From the NCBI GenBank assembly GCA_964544475.1, contig CAZJBS010000006.1, positions 62,001 to 126,000 of the forward strand: DNA of 64,000 nucleotides, in the 5' to 3' direction. Position numbers and translations under genes: made by a program. Below the pieces are notes generated by a model, which saw nothing but the letters and a program-made list of their open reading frames with translations, was not told where the DNA came from and did no database searches. The DNA is from CAZJBS01 sp964544475 (GTDB taxonomy: Bacteria; CLD3; SB21). Below, one piece after another: positions 26,301-32,887 of the stretch (position 1 is its first letter; each line of letters starts with the position of its first letter).

Positions 26301-26527
26301 GAGCTTGTAAGCCCGACACTCTTGGCAATCGTATAAGTCGTCTGGCTGTAATTGTCAAATACATATGCCCCATACTGAACCTTGAAAAAATAATCCTGAT
26401 TACTGCCTTCCCACCATGCGTGCGAATTATCAGTGAAATCGTCTTGAAAAATAGTGCCCCCGCTTTGTGACCAGCCCGAAACACCCATGCTCAAGAAAAG
26501 AACGGCCCAAAACAAGTAGGTTTTCAT
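20399..26527 (-). CDS. Secreted multidomain caspase-like (C14) peptidase with three WD40 propellers and a beta-helix
   Basis: 2042 residues with a signal peptide (to about residue 21). In order: a concanavalin-like domain (25-205); a Gly/Ser linker; a seven-bladed WD40 propeller (216-535); an exact copy of it (536-855); a right-handed beta-helix of pectate-lyase/DUF1565 type (about 862-1080); a third, divergent seven-bladed WD40 propeller (about 1110-1412); CARDB-like Ig repeats (about 1425-1680); and a caspase-type C14 peptidase. The peptidase has VYGVVIGIADYKN at about 1714, His1803 in YYSGHG and Cys1858 in ALDACFTGSGR. An EF-hand-like acidic loop follows at about 1920-1940 (D-x-D-x-E-x-G-N-N-D), which suggests calcium control as in metacaspases. 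A short helical SHOCT-like tail ends the protein. ATG preceded by AGGAGAAGGAG. Confidence 0.93.
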   Translation of the reverse strand: MKTYLFWAVLFLSMGVSGWSQSGGTIFQDDFTDNSHAWWEGSNQDYFFKVQYGAYVFDNYSQTTYTIAKSVGLTSSQDFSLESTIRKVSGVTDNIYGVVWGYQDANNCYTFGLSGDGSYLYGKWSGGTWSSLISWTTSSYINKYSSYAVTNKIRVEHIGSKVNFYINDNFVNSAEWESPAGSQVGYVVTKKQRIEIDKLTVTKPSTSTGGYSSYGGGGGGSFSADLFKTVSYQLSGDYNRGGAISPDGQKFAIGGGSGNLKIFSTADGSVLKTLTGHTTYVNGTAFSPDGLKLASVSSDKSLKIWDVSGGYAIRTISSFSSDVIAVAFSPDGKYVAAGGFDKTVSVYDVQSGYLTKTLYGHTDYIWSVQFSPDGKYLLSGDSEGNIKVWSTSSWIQEKTGIQAGWITSIRFTSDGSKAVTSSYGNTVKVWSFPSMVELKTMSHTDNVWMAAISPDDKYVVSSGKDQIIRVWDINTGSSVKTLYGHTGTTGVVLFASDGKKLVSASDDNTIRIWTVSGVGTKSSGGGYTGGYSSYGGGGGGSFSADLFKTVSYQLSGDYNRGGAISPDGQKFAIGGGSGNLKIFSTADGSVLKTLTGHTTYVNGTAFSPDGLKLASVSSDKSLKIWDVSGGYAIRTISSFSSDVIAVAFSPDGKYVAAGGFDKTVSVYDVQSGYLTKTLYGHTDYIWSVQFSPDGKYLLSGDSEGNIKVWSTSSWIQEKTGIQAGWITSIRFTSDGSKAVTSSYGNTVKVWSFPSMVELKTMSHTDNVWMAAISPDDKYVVSSGKDQIIRVWDINTGSSVKTLYGHTGTTGVVLFASDGKKLVSASDDNTIRIWTVSGVGTKSSGGGYTGGYSSYGGRTLKVAKDGSGQYSSISAALAAANTGDIIQVKSGTYYESALTVSKQDVQLAGDGPEKTIIDGAASAPILEITANGVSVSGFTFKNSTGSAGALQFRQSNATFTNNVVRDNINYAIYIWGGTPTISGNVFYNNCGGQYAQEQDVIAMNGSSAIVKNNVMVGNKGGSAIDNEYQSYPVISYNAIYNSGQAFKRCYGGSGNIFLDPMLNTSDFTLRSGSPALGKGESGADMGIAAKSSGQSYSYSAQTGYAGGVDATFNMKLTGHSNKVRAVDISPDGKYIASGDGSGNIIIWDAKTGLKVRTLAGHTSWVNGIDFSPDGAMLVSGSSDKNAIVWNVHTGQILKTLSGHTDLIVPVQFSPNGRYIATGSFDNSVRIWDVQTGQSIKTLTGHESSLWGMAFSKDGNLLATGDTGDEVLLWNTTSWTQIRKMKTGSSGNWIDGLVFSADAKNLYAAGYTNNVTIWDVATGQSTKTLYGHTNHIWSIAISPDGKALATASSDRTVKIWDAGSGSLIKTLSEASDEMFGICFSQDGTILVGSSDDNNVYLWSLKGITGSKVQLVTQTIQTLPPFLTATASFSDVNGDNLLQAGESGKVTFIIKNTGKGPAMGVNAKFTLTEGSLGMFLGTPSYFVGDIQPGGEKTITTTVDASEDVISQKVKMKVEASEKNGFGTDPVILTFSTKAQEPPLLALSKYILRDDNTGQSQGNGDGIIQKKETIEVTVFISNSGLGTANDVKMTLRSADANIIISQATSALGELLPGDVKKGVLVFAVSSNYASDMPSLPLTVDITEKRAKFNKSETLSLSLGADYRKEILVDVVSKETDLKTTTSLSSVKDKVAQAINDMNTAISKNSGALSDIELPARESVYGVVIGIADYKNKDVPALTYAINDASSIYAVLTNNVLGGVPKSNVKLLTGPEATLTDIKVALGWLVNQGIEDEDAVLVFYYSGHGAPEQDDQGNVKTAYLIPYDGQPKFLGETGIGIDYLQQELGKVKAKNVFVALDACFTGSGRSFMKTGARGINLVPKEIIKETSEGRIFMTAAANDQSAFDYPEQKHGLFTHYLIEALSGNGDSDMETGNNDGWVSAYEVFNFLKDRVSKTARKLENVKQEPQMIGTGDVKLTRTFQKKGGGLSKDDKMKKIKKAFSDGAINMDQYVKAVGEIKSGNESQILKDFLSGKLDVKKFMQTYQ
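23961..25903. repeat. Exact 960-base tandem duplication within the caspase/WD40 gene
   Basis: Bases 23961-24920 recur as 24921-25880 with no mismatch that I can find, and the first ~23 bases recur again at 25881-25903. The period is a multiple of three and contains exactly one complete seven-bladed propeller plus its Gly-rich linker, so the frame is kept. Breakpoints lie in the repeated linker coding GGYSSYGG. Confidence 0.95.
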
Positions 26528-26685
26528 AGGACTCCTTCTCCTTTAACTCTTGCTGATGATCCAAATCTCAAACTGACCTCAAAAACTATACCAATTCGTC
26601 GGTATTGTTTTTACAACAGTTATGTTTGACGGAAAACCAAATTCCAACACTTTTGCTTTCATCGAAGTCTCTAAGATGCGACAGT

Positions 26686-27123
26686 TCAATCTGTTCGAAA
26701 GATAATTGACTGCTCGACCACAGATTCGCTTTTTGAATCCAATCGAGTAAATTGGATTTTGTGAATAACGTTGATCAGACAATCAACAAAGGCCCGATGA
26801 CGTATGCCTTCATGAACGACCTTGACATTGGAGATGGCACCGGATGGCTCAATGGCGAAACGAAATCGCACTTTGAAGGTTGGAACAAGGCCTTTCGCAA
26901 AACTGGTCTTGTAGCATTTGGCAAAGTAGATCATTTTCGCTTGGAATGCTTCCGCCACTTCCTGTTCTCCGCGATCCCCGCCAGCGACAAATGGCGCCGG
27001 GCAGAATATCGCCAGTTTGCCACGGCTGGTCTGACCAAACGTAACCGGAGTCATGCCGGTCCAAAGTAACTCTAGGACAAACAAAACCAACGGAATCTTA
27101 ATCTCGCACCTTCCTATGGTCAT
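26686..27123 (-). CDS. Exported AgmX/PglI C-terminal-domain-like protein
   Basis: 145 residues with a signal-type N-terminus (IPLVLFVLELLWTGMTPVTFG). The mature part has the pattern of the AgmX/PglI or TonB-like C-terminal fold. It starts IYFAKCYKTSF, continues with a V-x-F-R-F-x-I-x-x-x-G-x-I strand pair, and ends FVDCLINVIHKIQF with paired cysteines (KCY...DCL). In myxobacterial relatives this domain belongs to gliding and cell-envelope proteins; the function here is unknown. Its ATG overlaps the AMMECR1 stop as ATGA, so it is translationally coupled. The 158-base gap to the caspase gene holds only that gene's leader. Confidence 0.75.
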   Translation of the reverse strand: MTIGRCEIKIPLVLFVLELLWTGMTPVTFGQTSRGKLAIFCPAPFVAGGDRGEQEVAEAFQAKMIYFAKCYKTSFAKGLVPTFKVRFRFAIEPSGAISNVKVVHEGIRHRAFVDCLINVIHKIQFTRLDSKSESVVEQSIIFRTD

Positions 27124-27680
27124 TCATCCGCATCACCAAAGATGCAGGCTGAAAACAACTTGATTTCACAACCACCTTGCTTCCAGGCATTTCTCGAAAT
27201 TCCCGCTTTGATGCACGTTTGTTCAAGAAACGTCGTGCGGTCCCAACCATGTTCCGTTGCCACCTGCGGCAGGAGCAAACCATGTCGGAATCCAGAGCGA
27301 ATGAACAAGCCATGTCTACCGATTTCTATTTCTGACGCTGATATCACGTTTTTCATGGGCGTCAGGACCGAAATTTCAATATGAATCAACGCAAGTTCCG
27401 ATAAGCTTACCGGCGGAAATCTGGAATCTCGGCAGGCGGCCGAAACGGCAGCTTCAGCAATGGTTTCGAACAGTGTCCCGATGCCTTCGACAAAACCCAC
27501 GCAGCCCCGGAGCCGTCCGTTTTCTTTCAAGGTGACAAAGGCACCCGCGTTGGTTCGAAGGGCTTCGGTGATTTCAAATGAATTTGAGTCAATCAGAAAC
27601 TCGCGGCGTTCAAGCTCTGATTCTATGGCCTTGCGGGCCACGACCAGCAAGGTGGTTTTTTCCGATGAGGCCAGGATCAT
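27120..27680 (-). CDS. AMMECR1-domain protein (AmmeMemoRadiSam system protein A)
   Basis: 186 residues. The AMMECR1 signature LRGCVGF is present, preceded by GAFVTLKENG. RDSRFPPVSLSEL and the HGLLLPQVATEHGWDRTTFLEQTC run follow, all diagnostic. The biochemical role is unsettled; in bacteria it often accompanies a Memo protein and a radical-SAM enzyme, neither of which is here. I chose the ATG at 27680 over the TTG at 27701. It lies 34 bases after aroE and is coupled to the AgmX-like gene downstream. Confidence 0.92.
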   Translation of the reverse strand: MILASSEKTTLLVVARKAIESELERREFLIDSNSFEITEALRTNAGAFVTLKENGRLRGCVGFVEGIGTLFETIAEAAVSAACRDSRFPPVSLSELALIHIEISVLTPMKNVISASEIEIGRHGLFIRSGFRHGLLLPQVATEHGWDRTTFLEQTCIKAGISRNAWKQGGCEIKLFSACIFGDADE

Positions 27681-27714
27681 GGTGACACCAATATACGCCA
27701 AGCAGGGCCCGCTT

Positions 27715-28575
27715 TCAAGACAGCCCAGCCAGTGAGAGTCTGGACCTGATCATTTCAAGCGGCATGGACAAGCCCGTCCACAATTCAAACGAGGCTTCTG
27801 CCTGACGAAGCAACATTTCAAGGCCATTGATGGGTATGGCTCCTTCCCGCCTGGCTTTGCCAAGAAAAAGCGTTTCTTTCGGTTCGTAGATCAGATCCAC
27901 GGCGATGCTGCCTTCCTGGAAACGGAAATGGCCCGGAAGCGCAATTCCTGGTACGGAGTCCATGCCGACCGGTGTACAATTTACGACAATATCATACGCT
28001 CGATCTTCACGACGATCCAGAGACGTTGTTTCCACAGACACGGACGATACCAAGGACTTGAATTTTTCCGCGATGGCGCCTGCCGGGGATAGATTCCGCG
28101 CAGCGAAAACCAATCTGCGAATGCCCAATTCATTGAGCAGGCTCCACGCGACAGCCCTCGCGCTGCCACCGGCGCCTATCACCATGGCATCTCCGCCCTC
28201 AATCCTGGATTTCCACTTTTCGAGCGCCATTTGAAAGCCTATTCCGTCCGTATTGTGGCCCGTCCAGCCCTCCTTGTTGAGTACCAGGGTATTCACCGCT
28301 CCAATGGTCCTCGCGACGGGCGACAACTCGGCTAGGAATTCCACGATCCGCTCTTTGTGAGGCACCGTCACGTTCATTCCTCGAATTCCCAATGCACATG
28401 CGCCGGCAACGGCCTCTCTGAGGTTTGCCGGCCTCACTTCAAAAGGAACGTAAACAGCGTTCATCGTGTGGAATTGAAAAGCAAGGTTATGTATCAAGGG
28501 AGAGAGTGTATGATGTACCGGATGTCCGAGAATTCCGTACGTGTTTGTAACGCCGGTTATCGCAGTATTTTCCAC
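27715..28575 (-). CDS. aroE: Shikimate dehydrogenase AroE
   Basis: 286 residues. Reduces 3-dehydroshikimate with NADPH in aromatic amino-acid and chorismate synthesis, and so feeds the futalosine pathway. The shikimate site GILGHPVHHTLSPLIHN, the catalytic Lys in NVTVPHKE, GHNTDGIGF and the NADP loop VIGAGGSARAVAW are present, as is NCTPVGM. The frame runs from a TTG at 28590. I prefer the GTG at 28575, which has GGAG 5 bases upstream. The gene begins just after, or overlapping, the preceding lipoprotein gene's stop. Confidence 0.95.
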   Translation of the reverse strand: MENTAITGVTNTYGILGHPVHHTLSPLIHNLAFQFHTMNAVYVPFEVRPANLREAVAGACALGIRGMNVTVPHKERIVEFLAELSPVARTIGAVNTLVLNKEGWTGHNTDGIGFQMALEKWKSRIEGGDAMVIGAGGSARAVAWSLLNELGIRRLVFAARNLSPAGAIAEKFKSLVSSVSVETTSLDRREDRAYDIVVNCTPVGMDSVPGIALPGHFRFQEGSIAVDLIYEPKETLFLGKARREGAIPINGLEMLLRQAEASFELWTGLSMPLEMIRSRLSLAGLS

Positions 28576-28586
28576 GCCAACTCCAT

Positions 28587-29363
28587 TCAAGGCAGAGGCA
28601 ACAAGTGATCCTGAAAAACACCATCATCCACCGATGGCATTAACCGCAGACCCTCATTAATGATCTCCATGGTGCCATCGATCGATCGTTTTCGGTCACA
28701 AAACCACACGCCATCGTACGATTTCCAGTCAGACCAGGAATAATCGCCTGTCTTCCCGGAACCCTGGAGTTTGTATTTCCACCTTTCCATGAAGCCAGTT
28801 TTGGGATTGATATATGCCCAGTATTGATCCCCAGGCGTCAAACCCACGCTGTCAAAGGAAACATGAAGAACGTCCCATGTGGTGGCCGAGCTTGAGTCTA
28901 TGACCTGACCCATGGCTTTCACGTGGACTCCATTGTCCAACAGTTTCCACGGCATCAGTAGCCAATAGGTGTCGTTGATGAAACGGCCGAAACCATAGTC
29001 CAGATATGCCATCCGCCTTGTATCTTTGACAAGAGTATCCTGAATCCAAACGGATCCCATTTTGGCGTTGATGTCTGAGTACTGGAGGTCATATCGAAGG
29101 CCATCGGAAGTGAGTCCGGTGATGCGGTAGCGGCCTGTCCACCGATCCCAAAGATGGGCATGACGGGCAATTTCCTTCGATTCTCGCTTTACAACGAAAT
29201 CAAACCTCATGTATCTAGGCGCCATGAAGGCATCCCGTCCACCCATGTTTTGCATCATTCGCTCAACCGTCGACGTCTCTGGTTGAGCTTGATGATCCGG
29301 CTTCTGGCAGGACAATACGACGAAAACCGCACTGCATGTTGCAAGACGTCGCACGGATATCAC
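28587..29363 (-). CDS. Lipoprotein of unknown function
   Basis: 258 residues. N-terminal signal ending VVLSC, a good lipobox (Cys19). The body, with repeated R-F-D-F, Y-D-L-Q-Y-S and DQYWAYINPKTGFMERWKY strands, looks like a LolA/LolB-like half-barrel as seen in lipoprotein-sorting relatives. I cannot assign a family firmly. The GTG start overlaps the upstream lipoprotein's stop (GTGA). Between two lipoprotein/biosynthesis genes its role is not evident. Confidence 0.75.
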   Translation of the reverse strand: MISVRRLATCSAVFVVLSCQKPDHQAQPETSTVERMMQNMGGRDAFMAPRYMRFDFVVKRESKEIARHAHLWDRWTGRYRITGLTSDGLRYDLQYSDINAKMGSVWIQDTLVKDTRRMAYLDYGFGRFINDTYWLLMPWKLLDNGVHVKAMGQVIDSSSATTWDVLHVSFDSVGLTPGDQYWAYINPKTGFMERWKYKLQGSGKTGDYSWSDWKSYDGVWFCDRKRSIDGTMEIINEGLRLMPSVDDGVFQDHLLPLP

Positions 29364-30085
29364 TTGATCTTCTCTTTTTGGGCGGCCATGTACTGCTCAT
29401 CGACCACCACCCAGTCGACCGCATACTCACCAAATCGACGAACATCCATAAGGAGAAAATACTTATTATTAGTTAATTTAAACGCCTGGACTTGAAGTAA
29501 TTGATCATCCTCTGCGACAAGACCTTCAAACAGGCCGTACATCTTGATCTCGGATGGCGTGATCTCCTGCCCAAGCGCCTCATGAATCTGGTACGGTCCG
29601 GGTGGATGGCCCACAGCATATTCCGTTGCACCTGATCCCCAAGTACCTGCCCAGGCGCCCGCAGATCCTCCACCAATGATCAGGAGCATTGAAACAGGAT
29701 GCCCCAGGTCGGAAGCGGAGGCCGGACCTTCGTTGATGGCATCGCCCACAAAAAAACCGGCAACGCCTCCAAGCAGCGTTCCAATAGATGCGCCAATGAT
29801 CGTCCGTTTCTTCTTCGAACCCTGGAAGACAATTCGGGAAACAACTTCTGTTGGAATGTCTTTTTGTTTCCCATCCACAACCACGGTAAGCTTGTCTGAT
29901 GTGGCTTGTACGAGTCTGCATCGGATATCGACGTGATTGACATATACAACGACATCACTATTCGTTCGGCTTTGACCGGAAGCTTTCCACTCTTCCACAC
30001 TCTTAACCCCGGATGACGACGCACACGATACGAGCCATGCCGCCTGCATTGTCACTATGATCGCCCATGCGGTCAGAATACGCAT
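29360..30085 (-). CDS. Lipoprotein with glycine-zipper segment
   Basis: 241 residues. Signal peptide with lipobox LVSC (Cys21). A small beta domain (about 45-90; VVVYVNHVDIRCRLVQ, KLTVVVDGKQKDIP) may bind a partner. A Gly-zipper stretch TIIGASIGTLLGGVAGFFVGDA follows, then a second Gly-rich hydrophobic segment. The C-terminal 80 residues are soluble. Gly zippers insert in or coat outer membranes. No named family recognised. Four-base overlap with the next lipoprotein gene. Confidence 0.75.
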   Translation of the reverse strand: MRILTAWAIIVTMQAAWLVSCASSSGVKSVEEWKASGQSRTNSDVVVYVNHVDIRCRLVQATSDKLTVVVDGKQKDIPTEVVSRIVFQGSKKKRTIIGASIGTLLGGVAGFFVGDAINEGPASASDLGHPVSMLLIIGGGSAGAWAGTWGSGATEYAVGHPPGPYQIHEALGQEITPSEIKMYGLFEGLVAEDDQLLQVQAFKLTNNKYFLLMDVRRFGEYAVDWVVVDEQYMAAQKEKIK

Positions 30086-30112
30086 ATTTCAGAACTCCTC
30101 TTGATAAGACAG

Positions 30113-31039
30113 TTATTCAGCCAAATACCTTTCTGCATCAATAGCCGCCATACAACCGGTTCCTGCGGCAGAGATGGCCTGACGATAATAGTGATCCTGC
30201 ACATCTCCACACGCAAATACCCCTGGCACGTTGGTGCGGGTGGTCTTTCCTTGCGTTAGGATATAACCGTTGTCGTCCATGTCCAGTTGACCCTTGAAAA
30301 GACGGCTATTGGGTTCATGACCGATCGCCACAAAGAGGCCGTCCGTAGCAACGTCTGTCACGACGTTGGTTTTCACATTGCGAATTTTGACCGATTGAAG
30401 ACGCGAGTCCGGTGTGCCGGACATATCGATAACCTGTGAATCCCACATAAATTGGATCTTCGAATTCCTCATGGCCCTTTCTTGCATGATCTTGGAGGCG
30501 CGGAGGCTATCCCTTCGATGAACAATGGTCACGTTGGACGCAAACTTCGTCAGGTAACCGGCTTCTTCCATGGCGGTATCTCCGCCTCCCACCACCATCA
30601 CTTTCTTACCCTTGAAAAAGAAGCCATCGCACGTCGCGCACGCCGATACGCCATAACCCATTAGTTCCTTTTCCTTGGGAATTCCGATCAGCTTCGCGGA
30701 TGCGCCCGTCGCAATAATGACCGCATCGGCGGCATGACTCACGTCGGATTCATCCACGATCGTAAACGGTCGCTTCGAGAAATCGACCTTGACGACCGAC
30801 TGAAAGCGGCAGGTCGCTCCAAATTTTTTTGCCTGCTCCCTGAATAATTCCATCATTTCGGGTCCCTGGACTCCGCTTGGAAATCCTGGGAAATTCTCCA
30901 CTTCTGTCGTTATCGTCAGTTGTCCACCGGGCTGGCTACCCTCGAAAACAACCGGACTGAGACTGGCCCGGCCTGCATAGATGGCTGCCGTAAATCCAGC
31001 CGGACCAGATCCGATAATGACGACCTTGTGCCTTTCCAT
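30113..31039 (-). CDS. trxB: Thioredoxin reductase TrxB
   Basis: 308 residues. NADPH-dependent flavoprotein that reduces thioredoxin. FAD loop IIGSGPAGFTAAIYAGRA at the N-terminus, redox-active Cys134 and Cys137 in SACATCDGFF, NADPH loop VVGGGDTAMEEAGYL, and the C-terminal FAD motif VFACGDVQDHYYRQA are all in place. The presumed substrate TrxA is encoded at 60.2 kb. It follows a membrane-protein gene by 18 bases. Confidence 0.97.
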   Translation of the reverse strand: MERHKVVIIGSGPAGFTAAIYAGRASLSPVVFEGSQPGGQLTITTEVENFPGFPSGVQGPEMMELFREQAKKFGATCRFQSVVKVDFSKRPFTIVDESDVSHAADAVIIATGASAKLIGIPKEKELMGYGVSACATCDGFFFKGKKVMVVGGGDTAMEEAGYLTKFASNVTIVHRRDSLRASKIMQERAMRNSKIQFMWDSQVIDMSGTPDSRLQSVKIRNVKTNVVTDVATDGLFVAIGHEPNSRLFKGQLDMDDNGYILTQGKTTRTNVPGVFACGDVQDHYYRQAISAAGTGCMAAIDAERYLAE

Positions 31040-31057
31040 AGACTTTCCTCTTCCTTT

Positions 31058-31531
31058 TCATAGATTAGACAAAACCAGCTTTCGAAGTCGGCTTATTAAG
31101 AACCAATGGTGGACGACCTGAAACAGACATTGAAAGGTCCCGCCTGCCAACACAGCCCATGTGCGATCCATCCATGGCTCCAATTCACCGAGAATCACAG
31201 CGAGTGTAAAAAAAATACCTGACAAAACAAAATAAAAAGGCACCCTGCTGGCAAAAGCCCATGCCCCAAAAGGCTCTGCGAAACGATTCGATAGAAATCT
31301 GAACCACAGCGAATCGACCAACCAACCGGATAAGCCTAGGGACAACCACAGACCTAGTATGCGCAACCACGAAACCACGTCAACTTTCAGAACGAAAACC
31401 ACAAACATGATCCATGACAGGAACGATACTCCATTGACGATCGTCAGCATTTGATACAGAGAAGACCAGGGCCGGCGCCGAAGGGTCTCGAGATGGTATG
31501 CCAACATCTCTTTTTGATCATCCGCGGTCAT
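31058..31531 (-). CDS. Four-helix membrane protein of unknown function
   Basis: 157 residues with four hydrophobic segments (about 27-48, 53-75, 92-113, 122-145) and basic cytoplasmic ends (LRRRPWSS, ISRLRKL). No conserved catalytic residues are visible and no family is recognised. ATG at 31531 with AGAGG upstream; it precedes trxB by 18 bases and probably shares its transcript. Confidence 0.7.
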   Translation of the reverse strand: MTADDQKEMLAYHLETLRRRPWSSLYQMLTIVNGVSFLSWIMFVVFVLKVDVVSWLRILGLWLSLGLSGWLVDSLWFRFLSNRFAEPFGAWAFASRVPFYFVLSGIFFTLAVILGELEPWMDRTWAVLAGGTFQCLFQVVHHWFLISRLRKLVLSNL

Positions 31532-31621
31532 GTATTGACCTCTTATACAGACTTCAACATTATTCGGTTTACTTTTTCCAAGCTGCCCAAAACATTCGAT
31601 GACGTCAAATGGGTGTAGAGG

Positions 31622-32026
31622 TTATGACGCAGAAAAAAAAGTGAGCTTCGTAGCCCACGACAGAAGAAACAGAATAAGCAGGCCGATTTGAATTTTCTCC
31701 AGTGTCGACGGGCGCAATAGTTCCGTAATGGTTCGCTTTCTGAAGATCCCGACAACGGATAACCACGAACCCCAAACCAGGACAACGATTATGACTATTC
31801 CGAACGGCTGGGACCGAAACGCAAGCCAACTCTCGCCATGAAGCCATCCCGAGACCGACGTGGTCAGGCCGCAGGATGGACAAGGAATGCCGGTGAACGT
31901 GTAGAAGCCGCACGGTGGTAACCCGAGCTGCTCATGCGTGCCCAAGCCCTGGATGGACGGGGTGAGGTACCATCCGAATCCAAGGACGGTCAGAGCGACG
32001 GTTATGAAGAGCCAGTACGGGATCAA
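31622..32026 (-). CDS. DUF2752 membrane protein
   Basis: About 134 residues. The DUF2752 signature is clear: PPCGFYTFTGIPCPSCGLTTS followed by W-x-x-x-x-S-x-P-F-G. Three membrane helices surround it (about 5-20, 70-90, 110-130). The function is unknown; the conserved cysteines may bind metal. The frame extends to 32113 but that part lies inside the preceding gene. I propose the TTG at 32026, preceded by AGGTG, with low certainty. Last gene of the chemosensory run. Confidence 0.75.
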   Translation of the reverse strand: MIPYWLFITVALTVLGFGWYLTPSIQGLGTHEQLGLPPCGFYTFTGIPCPSCGLTTSVSGWLHGESWLAFRSQPFGIVIIVVLVWGSWLSVVGIFRKRTITELLRPSTLEKIQIGLLILFLLSWATKLTFFSAS

Positions 32027-32060
32027 GGATGCACCTGCCGGGGCATCTATGTTCAGCTCA

Positions 32061-32819
32061 TCATGTCGGATTCTTGATGGTTGCCCTGAGGTTCTCGAAT
32101 GCCAACTCCACATCGAATTTCAGATCCATAACAAAATTGGGAATGGTTTTGAATTCGTCGAGCGAATCCAAGACTTCCTTGTGATGCTTTTCGATCGTGT
32201 GGAATTTGATTCTCTTTCGTTTTTCAAGATCCTCAATCCGGTGATTCCACTCGATGATCTGTGCAGAATTCTCTTCCACGATCTTGCGAATTCTTGCTAT
32301 GCGTGAAATAATGCGTTCCCGGATCTCGGCCGGCGTCGAAGGATGCCGCAAAAGACGCAACATAATTCGAAGGGAAATTTCATCATCCGCTATCAAATCG
32401 TTGAATATGTCCGCCCGCAGGATCGGCGTGAAACTCCGGTCATTGAGAATCTCGACCAGCTTGTCCGGGCTGATTTTCACGAGAATGTGGATGGCTCTTC
32501 GCCGGATGGATGGTACCGAACTGCCGACGAGACGACCCAACATCTCCGCAGCAACCTCTTCTTTGGTATCCGGATTCTTGGCTTCTTCCAGGATGCCGCG
32601 TTGATTCAGTTCTGTCAGAACGTGGCTGGCAAACTTGTTGTTTTCTTTGGCAAGATGAAACAGAATGGGACGGGAAATTTTCGCATTTCGCAGAGCCACA
32701 ATGGAAATTCCCTGATCACTACTCTCGGTGACCAGCTTCTCCAGAATGTCCGAAATCCGGCGTTTTTCATCTTCCGAAAAGGATACCTGCTCTTCTGGCT
32801 CTTCCAGAAAGAAATCCAT
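32061..32819 (-). CDS. HEAT-like helical-repeat protein of unknown function
   Basis: 252 residues, almost all helix. Residues about 15-165 look like HEAT-type repeats (VPSIRRRAIHILVKISPD, RADIFNDLIADDEISLRIML). A coiled-coil segment follows at about 175-215 (IEDLEKRKRIKFHTIEKHHKE). There is no signal peptide, so it is a cytoplasmic scaffold or partner. It sits directly downstream of the REC-GAF-HATPase gene at the end of the chemosensory cluster, which suggests a role in its output; that is inference. GGAGG before the ATG. Confidence 0.75.
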   Translation of the reverse strand: MDFFLEEPEEQVSFSEDEKRRISDILEKLVTESSDQGISIVALRNAKISRPILFHLAKENNKFASHVLTELNQRGILEEAKNPDTKEEVAAEMLGRLVGSSVPSIRRRAIHILVKISPDKLVEILNDRSFTPILRADIFNDLIADDEISLRIMLRLLRHPSTPAEIRERIISRIARIRKIVEENSAQIIEWNHRIEDLEKRKRIKFHTIEKHHKEVLDSLDEFKTIPNFVMDLKFDVELAFENLRATIKNPT

Positions 32820-32887
32820 TCACGCCTCCCGGGATATGGCCGTGTCGAATCTAAGTTGTCCGGCAACATTACTCAATAGAAAAAACC

